A DNA stretch of 64,000 nucleotides from Humulus lupulus (lineage: Eukaryota > Streptophyta > Magnoliopsida > Rosales > Cannabaceae). A model generated the notes under the pieces. The model saw nothing but the letters and a program-made list of their open reading frames with translations, ran no database searches and had not been told where the DNA came from. Shown here one piece after another: positions 1 through 10,202 of this stretch. The stretch spans positions 75,365,665 through 75,429,664 of the forward strand of contig NC_084794.1 of NCBI RefSeq assembly GCF_963169125.1. Reading direction: 5' to 3'. The stretch's first letter is position 1. Every line of letters starts with the position of its first letter. Made by a program: the position numbers and the translations under genes.

Positions 1-121
1 ATTAATTTTTAAGAGTTGAGAGTATAATATGTATTTAATTAATTTTAATTTTCGGAGAGCATACGCACAATGTTCGGAAAATGAATATATTGGCACATTT
101 ACAAAATTGCTGAGATGAACT

Positions 122-408
122 TGTCCAAAACAGTCTGAAAGTCATGAATGTGGTTATTATGTACTAAGATACATTTATGATCTTGTAAATGCATCGAATC
201 CGGCAGAAGTTATATAGAAGAAAGTATGTTATAGTTTATACTCTTTTTTGCTTAAGAAAAACTAGATATAGTATTTAATCTTCTAATCTATATTAACTTT
301 TCAATTTTGTAGTGGTTTAACAAAAAGGAATACAATGTCAAAGATGATCTACTCCCATTACAAAGCGATTGGTTAGCAAGATTAATGTTGTTTATCCATG
401 AAGTCTAA
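122..408 (+). pseudogene. Ulp1-like cysteine protease (C48), C-terminal end of the CACTA second gene
   Basis: Two short exon-like blocks are visible. The first (122-217) reads CPKQSESHECGYYVLRYIYD, matching the C-terminal part of plant-transposon Ulp1/SENP-like C48 peptidases, where Gln and the Cys of an (D/E)CG motif belong to the active site; here the motif is ECGYY. It ends at TAG 215-217. The second block (313-408) begins after a TTTTGTAG acceptor, encodes about 31 residues (start WFNKKEYNV) and stops at TAA 406-408. A TGA lies in frame just upstream (116-118), so the copy is broken. In CACTA elements such domains usually sit at the end of the TNP1/TNPA-side gene, which fits the position next to the 3' terminus. 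Confidence 0.6.
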
Positions 409-680
409 TTTTTCAAATATGTAACTTGGTTAACTTGGCTTATATGTTAAATGATATTTGTATGTTCTTATTATGTATATACAAACTACTTGTATGATAT
501 GTGAATGTATATAATAGTATGTTATATTATCAAATTATGTATTTTATATTATTATTATATAAAAGTTAGGTATATAATAATAATTAATAAAATTAGGTAA
601 TATAATCGGAATTGAAAATATAAAATTAAGTAATTAATAAAGATGCATGTCCAAAATAAAAAAATAAAAAAAAAAATTTC

Positions 681-794
681 TGCAGTTTTGTTAACTAAAT
701 TGTAGAAAAAGATAATTTTTCTATGCAGTTTTGTTAACAAAACCGTGGAAAAATATTCTTTCTCCGCAATTTTATTAACAAAACTACCGAGAAA
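681..794. repeat. CACTA subterminal repeats (3 copies)
   Basis: Three copies of a unit of about 28-30 bp, at 681-708, 724-753 and 765-794. Each carries the core GCARTTTTRTTAACAAAA followed by a GTAGAAA/CCGTGGAAA-like tail. The core contains the palindrome TTTTGTTAACAAAA. Such subterminal arrays in CACTA elements are bound by the TNPA-type protein. Confidence 0.65.
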
Positions 795-908
795 AAATAC
801 AGTTTTCTATTTAATTTTTTTATTATTTTTCTTTGCAGCTGTAAACACTGCAGTTTTTTATACCCTAAAAAATTAAAGTGTATTAAGAAGAAAAACCGAT
901 CAGTAAAA

Positions 909-925
909 CATTTCTCGTAGTAGTA
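909..925. repeat. CACTA 3' terminal inverted repeat (degenerate)
   Basis: TTTCTCGTAGTAGTA is the inverse of TACTACTACGAGAAA. It is the last recognisable part of the element. The 3-bp target duplication cannot be checked because the left end is outside the window. Confidence 0.5.
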
Positions 926-1065
926 AAGCTAGCATCTTCTCGAAGAATATGATGCAAAGATCATGATCACAATATATTAACAAGGACAAATAAAAAAAAA
1001 ATATAGATTAATCATTACAATATCATATGAAGGTTTATAATGAATAAGCGTATATGTAGAGATTA

Positions 1066-1655
1066 ATAAGGGATGCCTGTCGCAGGGTGATGTCGCCCAT
1101 CAAATCAAAAATTTTATATATATATATATATATATATTTAGGAACACTGAAAGGTATCTTCTTTTTTGCAACGTTACTTAATTTTTTTTCTATTTTCGAC
1201 ACTTGGATAGATATAATCCTAATTTTTTATATGACAGTGTACATTATAGATATTTAGAATATCCTGCAAATTTTTAATAAATTCTGAATAGTTTATGAAA
1301 CCGAAAATAGACTTTAAACTGTCAAATTTTACACGCGTACACAAAAAAACAGGCACGCGTGCAACAAACAGTTTAGACCCTATTTCGGTACCATAATTTA
1401 TTTAGAATTTCTTAAAATTTTGTAGGATGTTCTAGATAGCTACAATGTATACCATCATATAAATTTTTTTTTGAGATTATAACTATTCAGGTGCCAAAAT
1501 AGAAAAAGAGAACACCGATATTAAAATAAAAAAAAGACGATGCATTATAGTCACTCGTATATTTATATATAAGTATTGATAAGTACACTTCCACTACACA
1601 AACAAAATATAGCGGACAGGGCGCCATCTCTCCTGCGACAGATGTCCATTATAAC
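1066..1655. repeat. Fold-back (long inverted repeat) element
   Basis: An imperfect palindrome of about 590 bp centred near 1340. The outer ends match in inverted orientation: GCCTGTCGCAGG near 1076 against CCTGCGACAGATG near 1636. Homology continues inward on both arms, for example GAAACCGAAAATAGACTTTA (left) against the inverse of a segment near 1370-1390, and both arms end at ACGCGT around 1330-1360. There is no coding capacity. It resembles a MITE or fold-back element; no clear target duplication was seen, so the superfamily is undetermined. Confidence 0.6.
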
Positions 1656-2579
1656 CTGATTTTTCTCTGCAATAAATACGGATTCTTTCATTTCATTGTG
1701 TTTTTCTTTGATGAAAACTCCAGCGTTACTAATGATTGTATATATAGTGGAGTTTGGCTCACTGTGGGGTAGTCCAAACTATATGGCAAATGCTAAGAAA
1801 CTTATTCTGTGTTTTGCTTTTGAATAATTAAATTATGTTATTGTATATAATAATCATTAGCATATTAATTGTCTGTATGAAAGATAGATCGGCTTTATAT
1901 ATGAAAATAATTGATCAAGATACTTCGCCAATGTAGAATAAATCCATAGATTTGCGTGAGTTGTCATGGCATATTTAGGACTTTAGTAAAAGCTTGTGGG
2001 TCCCCTTCTGAATCCTAAGCTGATTATCGTTGCCCACCTGTTCATTTCATACCATGTTGTTGATGGATCCTTGTGTAAAGATGGAAGACAACTTGTGAAG
2101 CTCTTAAATATGCCCAATGACACTAAAATTAATACACCTAAATTTTAACCTTTCTCAACTACATATGATCTAAACCCACTTATGTAATAATAAGTACGAT
2201 GATATATTAATTTGTACTAATATCAAATAATGTTCGACATCTTAAGACACCATTTTAATAATATTATTAAGTATAATAACAATGGTGATTGTTGTGGTGT
2301 AGAGGCGATGATGGATTTCGGTTAATATTTGTTTGAATTTTGTGATTTTGGAATTTAGATATTCTATATCAGATTTGCAATTGGTAAAAAGTTTTATCTA
2401 TTTCATTTTTTTCTGTTTCAATTTTACTAAGGATTTCAGGGATTATTTATTGATGGATTCAGTTTTCTAATTTCTGTGTTATCTTTGTTCTTTATGGTTA
2501 CTTTGCAATTTCTAAATAATCATCTATGTAGTGAATATAGCCCCATTGATATATTTTGGTTGGTGAAATAAAAAGTTAT
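1656..2579. other. AT-rich DNA, no feature recognised
   Basis: About 920 bp without an ORF of substance or a recognised repeat. It contains ordinary unique-looking sequence and short A/T runs. Confidence 0.5.
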
Positions 2580-2860
2580 ATACTATTTCATATATTGTAT
2601 TTTGCTTAAATACCTATTTATATACTGTGATTTCAAAAATATCAAATTACACACATACGTTTTGTTTAAATATCCATTTATTCCCCAATAATTTCAATAA
2701 TATCAAATTACATGTTTTACCAAATAGTGCAAAATACACATTTGTATAAATTTTTGGTAAAAATTAATTTTTATTTATTAACCCCAAAATATAATTTTTT
2801 ATAATATATATAAAATGTTTGAAAGAATTTATTTAAATAAAACATAAATATTATTGCATT
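2580..2860 (+). repeat. Left copy of a diverged inverted repeat
   Basis: This AT-rich stretch contains two tandem sub-units (about 2597-2658 and 2660-2730), each built on TTTTGYTTAAATAYC, then ATTTCAAAAATATCAAATTACA. The reverse complement of 29635-29750 plus 12380-12521 (contiguous before element A inserted) follows the same order of motifs, including TTTACCAAA, AAAATAYACAT and GTATAAA further in. A dispersed repeat family, or the two ends of one element. Confidence 0.5.
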
Positions 2861-2899
2861 TTAAAAAAAAAATTATTCTAACTATTTAAAGAAAGTAAC

Positions 2900-3370
2900 T
2901 GTGGTGATTAACCACAACAAACAAGAACACCAATTAAGTAAGTCATTGAACAATAATGAAAACAAAAACAATATACAGAAAAGTAAATCAACACAAGAAC
3001 TTACATAGTTCGATCTACAACAGTAGCACTCTAGTCTACTCCACGGGGGAAATAGCCAAAACAGGCTTCAGTATATTGAGTGAAAGCAATGTACAACAAT
3101 AGAGATTCACTCCTTACAATGTTCAAGTTCCAAAGGTAAGGAACAAAGAATTAAAGAACAATATACAAGAACTCTCTCTCTCTAAACTGAAACCAAAAAC
3201 AGAGAAAAACTGCTACTAACTTAAAAATTGGTCTTAGTTGATATATATATATATAGCTGAAAAATTGAAATACCTAGAGTCTTGATAACTAACTAACTAA
3301 CTGAAGCCTTTTTAACTTATAGAGTGAGCTGAGTTGGACAAAACTTAAGTAATATGAACCAACATCTACA
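2900..3370 (-). repeat. Copia 3' LTR
   Basis: 471 bp beginning (minus strand) TGTAGATGTTGG and ending TTAATCACCACA, giving TG...CA ends. It directly follows the polypurine tract. No second LTR remains, so its age cannot be estimated. Confidence 0.65.
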
Positions 3371-3384
3371 AATCCCCCTTTCGT
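3371..3384 (-). promoter_or_regulatory. Copia polypurine tract
   Basis: On the minus strand GAAAGGGGGATT lies immediately upstream of the LTR start TGTAGATG, the expected plus-strand priming site. Confidence 0.6.
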
Positions 3385-3461
3385 TCATGATGACTTAAGT
3401 TTAAAAAAATGATGATCAAACACGGCTTATGGCTGTTCCCACATGGCCCCTAAGGGCATAA

Positions 3462-3995
3462 TCAACATGTATCAAAACAGAGCAAGTTTAGGCAGTGCCG
3501 AAACTTGTTTGAAGTCACACACTTAGTGAACATATCTATAGGATTGTCATTTGTGTTCACCTTCATCACATGAACCTCTTTGATAGCAATAACATCCTGA
3601 ATGAAATGAAGCTTAATGTCAATGTGCTTGGACCGTTCATCGAACATATGATTTTTCATCAAGTGAAGAGCACTTTGATTGTCACAGTATACTGTGATGT
3701 TATCAGAGTTGAAACCAAGCTCTTTTGTCAATCCTTTAATCCAGATGGCTTCCTTAATAGCCTCTGTTGCAGCCATATATTCAGCCTCAGTTGAGGATAA
3801 GGCAACAACTTCCTGTAGAGTAGCTTCCCAACTAATGCATCCACCATGAGCTGTGAAAACATAACCAGTGGTAGATCTTCGAGTGTCCAAGCATCTTGCA
3901 TAATCAGAGTCAACATAACCAGCTACCACATTTGTGTTGTTAAGTTTTGAATCATAGATCATACCAACATCAAGAGTGCCTTTGACATATCTCAA
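3462..3995 (-). pseudogene. Copia RNase H domain
   Basis: 177 residues. The Copia RNase H signature is plain: GYVDSDYARCLDTRRSTTGY near residues 26-45 (catalytic Asp), then LSSTEAEYMAATEAIKEAIW (catalytic Glu) and YCDNQSALHL (catalytic Asp). It would degrade the RNA strand of the RNA-DNA hybrid during cDNA synthesis. The stop that separates it from the RT block is a TAG near 4011 where the family normally has Trp in ...EALQW..., so this is one polyprotein broken by a point mutation. It ends 90 bp before the polypurine tract, as usual. Confidence 0.85.
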
Positions 3996-4013
3996 AATCC
4001 ATTGAAGAGCTTC

Positions 4014-4870
4014 CTAGTGAGGTTCTCCAGGATCAGAAATAAACCTGCTAACTATGCTCATTGCTTGAGCCAAATCAGGCCGAGTATAGACCATTGCATA
4101 CATTAGGCTTCCAACCCCACTAGCATAAGGTACATTATCCATGTAGGTTCTTTCAGCTTCAATATTAGGAGATTTTTCTTTGGTCAACTTGAAGTGAGGA
4201 GCCAAGGGAGTGCTTACTGACTTGGCTTTATTCATGTTGAATTTTTCTAATACTTTACTCAAGTATTGCTTTTGAGATAGAGTTATCCTTCCAGTTCTTT
4301 TCCTTTGAATTTTAATCCCAAGAATCTTCTTGGCTTCACCAAGATCCTTCATTTCGAACTCACTATGCAGCTGCCTTTTTAACATGTTTATTTCTGATTT
4401 CTCTTTACCAACAAGCAGTATATCATCAACATATAGTAACAGAAATATTTTACCATTTGAGTAAACACAAGGATCAAACTTACTTTTGTGGTATTTGATT
4501 TTAGACATGAATTCATCAAACCTAATATTCCATTGTCTTGGAGCATGTCTTAAACCATAAAGAGACTTGTTCAATAGACATAACTGGTTAGAGTCTTTGC
4601 TCTCAAAGCCTTCGGGTTGTCTCATATAGATCTTTTCCTCTAGGTTTCCACGTAGATATGTTGTTCTAACATCCATCTGCTCAATTTCAAGATCAAACTT
4701 GCCAGCCTTAGACATAATAGCTCTTATTGATGTTTGTTTTACAACTAGTGAGAAAATGTCATTGTAGTCTACCCCTTCCTTTTGGGTGAAGCCTTTGGCA
4801 ACAAGCCTTGCCTTGTATCTAGTGTTTTCTCCATGAGTACCTTCTTTCTTTCTAAAGATCCATTTTCATC
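4014..4870 (-). pseudogene. Copia reverse transcriptase domain
   Basis: RVT_2-type reverse transcriptase. The frame stays open from about 4870 down to 4014, starting near WIFRKKEGTHGENTRYKARL and including LVAKGFTQKEGVDYNDIFS, then EQMDVRTTYLRGNLEEKIYM, SLYGLRHAPRQW and the catalytic LLLYVDDILLVG (YVDD intact). The product copies element RNA into cDNA. A one-base frameshift near 4866-4870 separates it from the upstream segment. The catalytic core itself looks undamaged, unlike the integrase upstream. Confidence 0.88.
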
Positions 4871-5222
4871 TTATCAATCTTTGTCCATCTGGTTTGTTTA
4901 CCAAAGTCCATGTCTGGTTCTTTATCAAGGAATCCATTTCTTCATGTATAGCTTGTAACCATTTGGTGCTTTCTTTATTGTTATTTGCTTCTGAATAAGT
5001 AGTTGGTTCTGAATTATCAACTTCATTTGCTATAGATAAAGCAAAGGCAGTGAAATCTGCAATATTAGCATACCCGAATCTTTCAGGAGGATGTATCTCT
5101 CTTCTATCACGATCTCTAGCCAGCTGGTAATTATCTAGCTTAGATTGAGCAATTTCTGTTTCAATCTCTGATCCTTGTTGTTGATCACTTGGTGAGTTTA
5201 TGTCACTGTGAGCCTTTTCCAC
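4866..5222 (-). pseudogene. Copia polyprotein, integrase-RT linker region
   Basis: 118 residues covering the low-complexity region between integrase and RT and the first RT residues (ESTKWLQAIHEEMDSLIKNQ, TWTLVNKPDG), which are typical of the start of the Copia RVT_2 domain. It is in a different frame from the RT block because of a small indel at its C-terminal end. Confidence 0.75.
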
Positions 5223-5363
5223 CTCAAGTTGAATATTGTCACCCTTGGTTTCTGAGATTGATTCTTATTGAGTGTGAAGTTTCATAGGCATTTTAGTTTC
5301 ATTGAAAGTCACATCTCTACTAATGAGACACTTCTTGTATCCGAGTTCTAAGCACCAAAGTTT

Positions 5364-5781
5364 CTATCCCTTAATGCCACCAGGATATCCAAGGAACATA
5401 CACTTCAAAGCTCTTGGTTGAAGTTTGTCTTGCCTTATGTGAGCATATGCACTACATCCAAACACCTTAAAATGATCACAATTTGGAGCTTTACCTGTCC
5501 ATCTTTCATGTGGTGTTAGAAAATTGATAGCAGATGAGGGGCACCTATTGATTAAGTAGAAGGTTGTCTTAATTGCCTCTCTCCAGAAATGTCTTTCCAA
5601 ACCAGCACCACTTAGCATATCTCACCCTTTCCAAGAGTGTTCTATTCATTCTTTCTGCAAGAACATTCTGTTGGGGAGTCCTAGCAACTGTATGATGCTT
5701 CCTGACCTTCTTTCCAGTTTTGTTCTCCACCAGTCTTTTCCAGTTAACAAATGTACTGAATGCATGATCTTTACTTTTAAG
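5364..5781 (-). pseudogene. Copia integrase, central/C-terminal part with internal deletion
   Basis: Minus strand 5781-5619 reads through VARTPQQNVLAERMNRTLLE, which carries the third catalytic acid (Glu), and continues as FWREAIKTTFYLINRCPSSA and VFGCSAYAHIRQDKLQPRA in 5364-5618. Upstream of HHTVARTPQQN the usual block with the second catalytic Asp (family consensus around RTDNGxEF) is missing: the sequence goes from VENKTGKKV straight to RKHHTVARTP. The integrase is therefore inactivated by deletion as well as by frameshift. Confidence 0.75.
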
Positions 5782-6032
5782 TCAGAATATCCATACCTTC
5801 CTCGAGTAGTAATATATGATGCTCATAAAATAGCTTGCATCACCAAGAGTTTTAACTCTAGAGCCACCCCACAAATCCGAGTGTACATAAGCCAGAGGTT
5901 CAGTTGTTGTATGAGTACTTGTATTAAATTTAACTTTGCAGCTCTGGCCATATACACATTGCTCACAGAATCCAAGTTTTCCTTTTAATATACCCTGCCT
6001 TTCTAGTTCTGAGAGACCCCTATCACTGACAT
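5782..6032 (-). pseudogene. Copia GAG-pre-integrase / integrase N-terminal part
   Basis: Contains the zinc-binding stretch CEQCVYGQSCKVKF and PLAYVHSDLWGGSRVKTLGD, whose Asp in HSDLWG is the first integrase catalytic acid. The ORF appears to begin further right, but the bases beyond 6032 belong to the Tekay-type LTR; the true Copia sequence ends at the insertion point. Confidence 0.8.
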
Positions 6033-8311
6033 TGTAGCGACCCAAATTTTCTAATAAGGCTTGGAGACTTGATTAGTGTGCCTGGAGGACAATAATTGCT
6101 ATACTGTGTTAATTTATGTGAAATTAATGAATATGTGGTTAGAATGTATGTTTAGGTGGAATAAATATGCATGTGGGCCCTATTTGATTGTTAGGGAAAA
6201 TTGGTAATTTTAGCCCGTTGAGGGCATAAATGTAATATATGTGATTTATGTGATATAATGGTAATATATCTGTGATGCACGTTCTGAGACAGTCCTAGGG
6301 AGCCTTTTAGCTAGAAAGTCACAACGGGGTCAAATACCCGGCTCGGGAGGAGCCTAGGGGGTATTTTGGGAATATTATTAGGTGATCGGGAATTATTGAA
6401 TAACAATTAGCAATAGCAATAGTTTAGGCATGTCGGGATTAAATGGGGATTTTTAGGTACACTTGGTGATTTAGCGGGATGTGTCAAAAGACAAAATTTC
6501 CCTTGAATAGGTTTGAGAACTTAAGCTAGCTTAAAGGGGTATTGAGGTCATTCTAGGCAGATGGATATGTTCAAATTAGGGGCTGGGACTCTAGAATCAG
6601 CTAGCAAAAGAAGACAGAAGAACAAAAAGGGAACCTAATCTCTTTGCCTCTCTCTATCGATGCTCTCTTTCTCCCTCTCTAAGGTGACTGGTTTTGAAGG
6701 ATTCTAGGCTAGAGTTCAAGGGATTCAAGGCTAGGAATTGGGAGATTGACCCAGGCTCAAAGGTAAGTTTTATTCAGTATCTTGGTTGAATTCTGTAGAG
6801 AAATATTAAGGTTAAGAGCTGATATGTGTGGCTGTTTGGTGGATTCTTGGGGATGAAGCTTGCCTAGGTTCAGTTTGGGAATAAGAGGGATTTACTTGGA
6901 GTTGGATTTGGAGAAGGCTCAAGGCCGAATTTCTACTTGAGGTAAGGGTTTTATCATCTCTGATATGTATTAGCTGTTGTGGTTTAAGTTTCTAGTTTAT
7001 TGGTTTAAGTTTTATAAAGTTTTAAACCAATTTGTGAATTGGGGGATCGATTGTGTGTTTAGGCTTGTTGTTAATGTTTCTGAGTTGTTAGATTGTTTAT
7101 ATGGGGTTTTGGATTGAATTTGAGACTTAGGTATGCCTTGGTATTGATTTGGGAGTGTTTTGGCTCGGGAAAGTGTTAGGGAAAAACCCAGAAATTTGGG
7201 TTTGCGAAAGGGCGCCGCGGCCCTGTTCTTCTGCGCCGCGGCGCTAGGCTGCAGCAGGGGGCGAGGGCCATTTTGGGCGCCGCGATGCTAGGCCATTTCT
7301 GGGCAGGGGAAAAATTTGGTTTTAGGCTTTTGCCCAGGCGGCTCGGGGGACGCTTTCGCCACTTTGTGTGGGGTTCCGGGAGGTCCCGAGGGCTCGGGTT
7401 TGGTTCTAGGAGATGTTTTTAAAATAGTTAGTAATGGGAGTGCTATTTATGTGTTGTGACTAGGTTCTCGGTGAGGCTTGGACTAGAGGACCGTGCTCGA
7501 GGGTTCAGTGCTCAAGAGGCTCGGGACACAGGTAAGAAAAATGTTGTACCCATAGAGCAGGGCGAGGCCCCATAGTTGTGTTGCAGGGCACGACTCTATA
7601 TGATTATGTGTTGGATGTAGCCCATTGAATTTGTTAGTATAAGTGTAAGTTATGTTTAAATTATGCTGTGTATGCATATATGTGAATGATCAGCTAGGGC
7701 CGAGAACGGTGAAAGGGTCGGGAGAAGCATTAAGCACGTGGAGAGCGAGTTGCCAGGGTTAGACCCTAAAGGATACCTGGGATATCCTTACAGTATAGAC
7801 TGCAACCCAGGGCCTGGTAAGCACTTGGGACGGCTAGGCGGTATGTGTTTAGCTTGATGGCGAATCTGTTATATGTTGAGTAGCTTATATGCGTATGTTG
7901 TATATCTATGTGGAGTTTTCTTGCTGGGGCTCGTCTCACGGGTGCTTTGTGGTGCAGGTAAGGGCAAAAAGAAACTCAACCGACCATGAGTATGGAGAGC
8001 GTGAAGCAGCGCGTACATGTCTGGTCTGCCTGGCTGCCACGGCCAGGGGTATTTTTGGAAAGTTGTTTGTAAAGAATCCTATTTTGTCATTTAGTTGACT
8101 TTAAATATACTTTGAGTTGTAAATATTTATAAACAGGATTTTGGGATCCCAAATGTCAATTGTCTTATGAATTTCAGCAAATGGAATTATTTTCAAAGTT
8201 TATGTCTTTACTTATGATTTAATTACACATTTGTCTTAAAACCTCGATTAGCGAGTTAAAAGCACGTTTTAAAATCACTTAGTAACGAATCTAAGGAAGT
8301 AGGGCGTTACA
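6033..8311 (+). repeat. Tekay-type 5' LTR
   Basis: 2279 bp, starting TGTAGCGACCCAAATTT and ending AGGGCGTTACA, so the ends form a short inverted repeat (TGTARYG/CGTTACA). A GC-rich palindromic patch with GCGCCGCGGCCC lies at about 7205-7290. The start matches the other long LTRs at 21214, 46645 and 53234. Confidence 0.88.
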
Positions 8312-8314
8312 ACT

Positions 8315-8326
8315 TGGTATCAGAGC
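8315..8326 (+). promoter_or_regulatory. Primer binding site, initiator Met-tRNA
   Basis: TGGTATCAGAGC, complementary to the 3' end of plant initiator tRNA-Met, 3 bases after the LTR. Confidence 0.92.
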
Positions 8327-8649
8327 GAGCTAGGGTTTATTGGTTCTAGAGATTGACCGAACATGTATGCTCGCTGTCAGTGACAATCTCGACTCAGGGT
8401 TGGTTGGTATGGTTGATTAATATGCTTGAATATGTGCTTGAATGCCCTGTTTGCTTACCTGTCTTATATAGAGCATGATGAATGAGTTAACATATGCATG
8501 ATGCCAGGGCATGGCCCGTTGTGTGTGATATGCTATCTGTATGTTATCTGGATTGTTGTTCATGGTTGGTTGTTGTGAATGGGAGGTGGTATTGGATTTT
8601 GTTATCATGCCTGATGAGCAGCGTCATTGGTTGTAGGCATATAGTTGTG

Positions 8650-9810
8650 ATGCCTCGACAATCATCTAGACTCCACGGCAGTCGGGCCGAGGATGACAAT
8701 CAGGGTCAGGACCCTCCACCTGCCCCACAGAACTGGCAAGAGATGTTTGCTGAAATGGAAGCAAGGTTGCAGAGAATAGAAGAATAGCTTTGTCAGTTGA
8801 CGCAACAGGCCCCTCCGCAGGTCACTGGGTTGCCAATTCAGCAGGGTGCAGCACCAGTGCTGGTTCAGCCTGTGGTTGAGAACAGGTGGGAACCTCTATA
8901 TGAAAGAGTCAGAAAGCAGCATCCTCCCACTTTTGAGGGTGGATTAGACCCACTGTGGGCAGAGCAGTGGATGAATATGGTTTCCTCTATCCTGGATTTC
9001 ATGAGGGTTGAGGGAAACGAGAGGGTTGCCTGTGCCAATTATATGTTCAGAGAGGATGCCCGTATCTGGTGGGATGTTGTAGTTCAGAGAAGGAACGTGG
9101 CAGTCATGACCTGGGAAGAATTCAAGAATATCTTTAATGAGAAATATTACAGTGTGGCAGTCCGAGCTGCAAAGGTTGACGAGTTTATCAACCTGACTTA
9201 GAACTGGTTGACTGTGACAGAGTATGCTTTGAAATTTGATAGATTGGCGAAGTTTGCGCCAGATTTAGTGCCGACTGATGCATTAAGGAGAGACAGATTT
9301 GTGCGGGGACAGAATGTTATGATTGCCCGTGATGTGAAGATCACCTTGGATCCTGGTACTACTACCTATGCTCAGGTTGTGGATAAGGCCCTTACAGCTG
9401 AGGGGGCTGAGGACTAGATCTGGAGAGAGAGCGCTGTTAGGTGCGATGCTAGGAGGACAGTGCCTCCTTTTGTTGGATCCAATCGGGGTAGTGGCCCCAG
9501 TGAGCTGAAGAGGAAGGCCCCAGATTCCCTTGTTCGTCCCAGTTCTGACAGGAGGGCACGGGGTGCTTTTAGTGGCCGTCAGGGCAGTGGTGACAATTGG
9601 AGGAGCTTCCCAGTGTGTCCTCGGTGCAGACGTCGACATCAGGGTGAGTGCAGGATCAGGGCCTGCTTTGTCTGTGGGAGTGCCAACCACTTGAAGAAGG
9701 ACTGCCCACAAGTCAGGAAGGAGGAGACGAAGCAGGGAGACAGTCTCGCTCCTGCCAGAGTGTTTACCTTGACTCAAACTGAGGTGGAGGGTAGTCCCTC
9801 AGTTGTGACA
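8650..9810 (+). pseudogene. Gypsy Gag (capsid and zinc knuckle)
   Basis: I start at ATG 8650 (MPRQSSRLHG), 324 bp after the primer site. One frame runs to the zinc knuckle but has three stops, all TAG (8785-8787, 9199-9201, 9415-9417). The first two replace codons expected to be CAG (Gln). The capsid contains WEPLYERVRKQHPPTFEGGL, AEQWMNMVSSILDFM and the conserved TWEEFKNIFNEKYY. A CCHC knuckle, CFVCGSANHLKKDC, is intact at 9664-9705. Gag would package the element RNA into virus-like particles. Apart from the stops the protein is well preserved. Confidence 0.85.
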
Positions 9811-10202
9811 GGTCTGATCTCTAGTGCTAGTTCTTTCTATACTGCATTGTTTGATTCAGGAGCTACCCACTCGTTTGTGTCTACTAGGGTGATAGATCAA
9901 CTATGTAGACCTAGTGTTGTGTATGCTAGGGGTTTTCAGACTCTGTTGCCAACTGGGGAACTGGTAGTCTCTAGGAGATGGATTAGAGCTTTACCAGTAG
10001 AGGTAGATGGTAGGGAATTGTCTGTTGATCTGATTGAGCTTGAGATGGATGACTTTGATGTGATCTTAGGAATGGATTGGTTAGTAAAATATGGGAAACG
10101 ATTGACTGCAAGCGTAAGATGGTGACTTTCGAACCGGAAGGGGAGCTACCCTTTGTATTCGTGGGGATGTCTAGTGGACCGTGAATACCTATTATTTCAG
10201 AG
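9811..10202 (+). pseudogene. Gypsy aspartic protease
   Basis: The active-site triplet is intact: ALFDSGATHSFV, with D-S-G encoded at 9853-9861, followed by VILGMDWLVKYG near the end of the domain, as in retropepsin-like proteases that cleave Gag-Pol. A frameshift after GKR (about 10100) puts the following residues in another frame, and a TGA near 10181 lies before the RT block. Protease and Gag are in one frame here, without a gag-pol shift. Confidence 0.8.

Larger units (their letters stand above)
1..925 (+). mobile_element. CACTA (En/Spm) transposon, 3' end
   Basis: The window opens inside a CACTA element and reaches its right terminus near 925. Three things support this: the end of a Ulp1-type protease gene (122-408), an array of short subterminal repeats (681-794), and a terminal sequence at about 909-925 whose reverse complement, TACTACTACGAGAAA, is close to the usual CACTACNAGAAA end. 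The first bases of the CACTA signature look mutated (TTACTA). Orientation is the same as the second CACTA element at 31353, but the subterminal repeats differ, so these are different families. The 5' part lies outside the window. Confidence 0.7.
2900..6032 (-). mobile_element. Ty1-copia retrotransposon, 3' part (LTR to integrase)
   Basis: Reading on the minus strand: integrase, reverse transcriptase, RNase H, polypurine tract, 3' LTR. The order integrase before RT defines Copia. The element is cut at 6032, in the GAG-pre-integrase/integrase region, by the LTR of the Tekay-type element. The missing gag, protease and 5' LTR are not found elsewhere in the window. Tork-like affinity is possible from the RNase H sequence but uncertain. 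Confidence 0.85.

Noticed and set aside
1110..1137. TA-dinucleotide runs (also near 3240, 29710, 32230-32275) as promoters
   Set aside because: Simple repeats, not positioned relative to any gene.
1956..2120. Possible remnant of a host gene (GC-richer stretch with CTTGTGGGTCCCCTTCTG)
   Set aside because: No frame stays open beyond about 20 codons and no protein family was recognised.
8494..8649. N-terminal extension of the Tekay Gag frame upstream of ATG 8650
   Set aside because: The frame is open but the residues have no resemblance to Gag; conserved sequence starts at MPRQSS and the region is the untranslated leader.
9283..9777. 164-codon minus-strand ORF
   Set aside because: Exactly opposite the well-conserved Gag; a shadow frame with no recognisable features.
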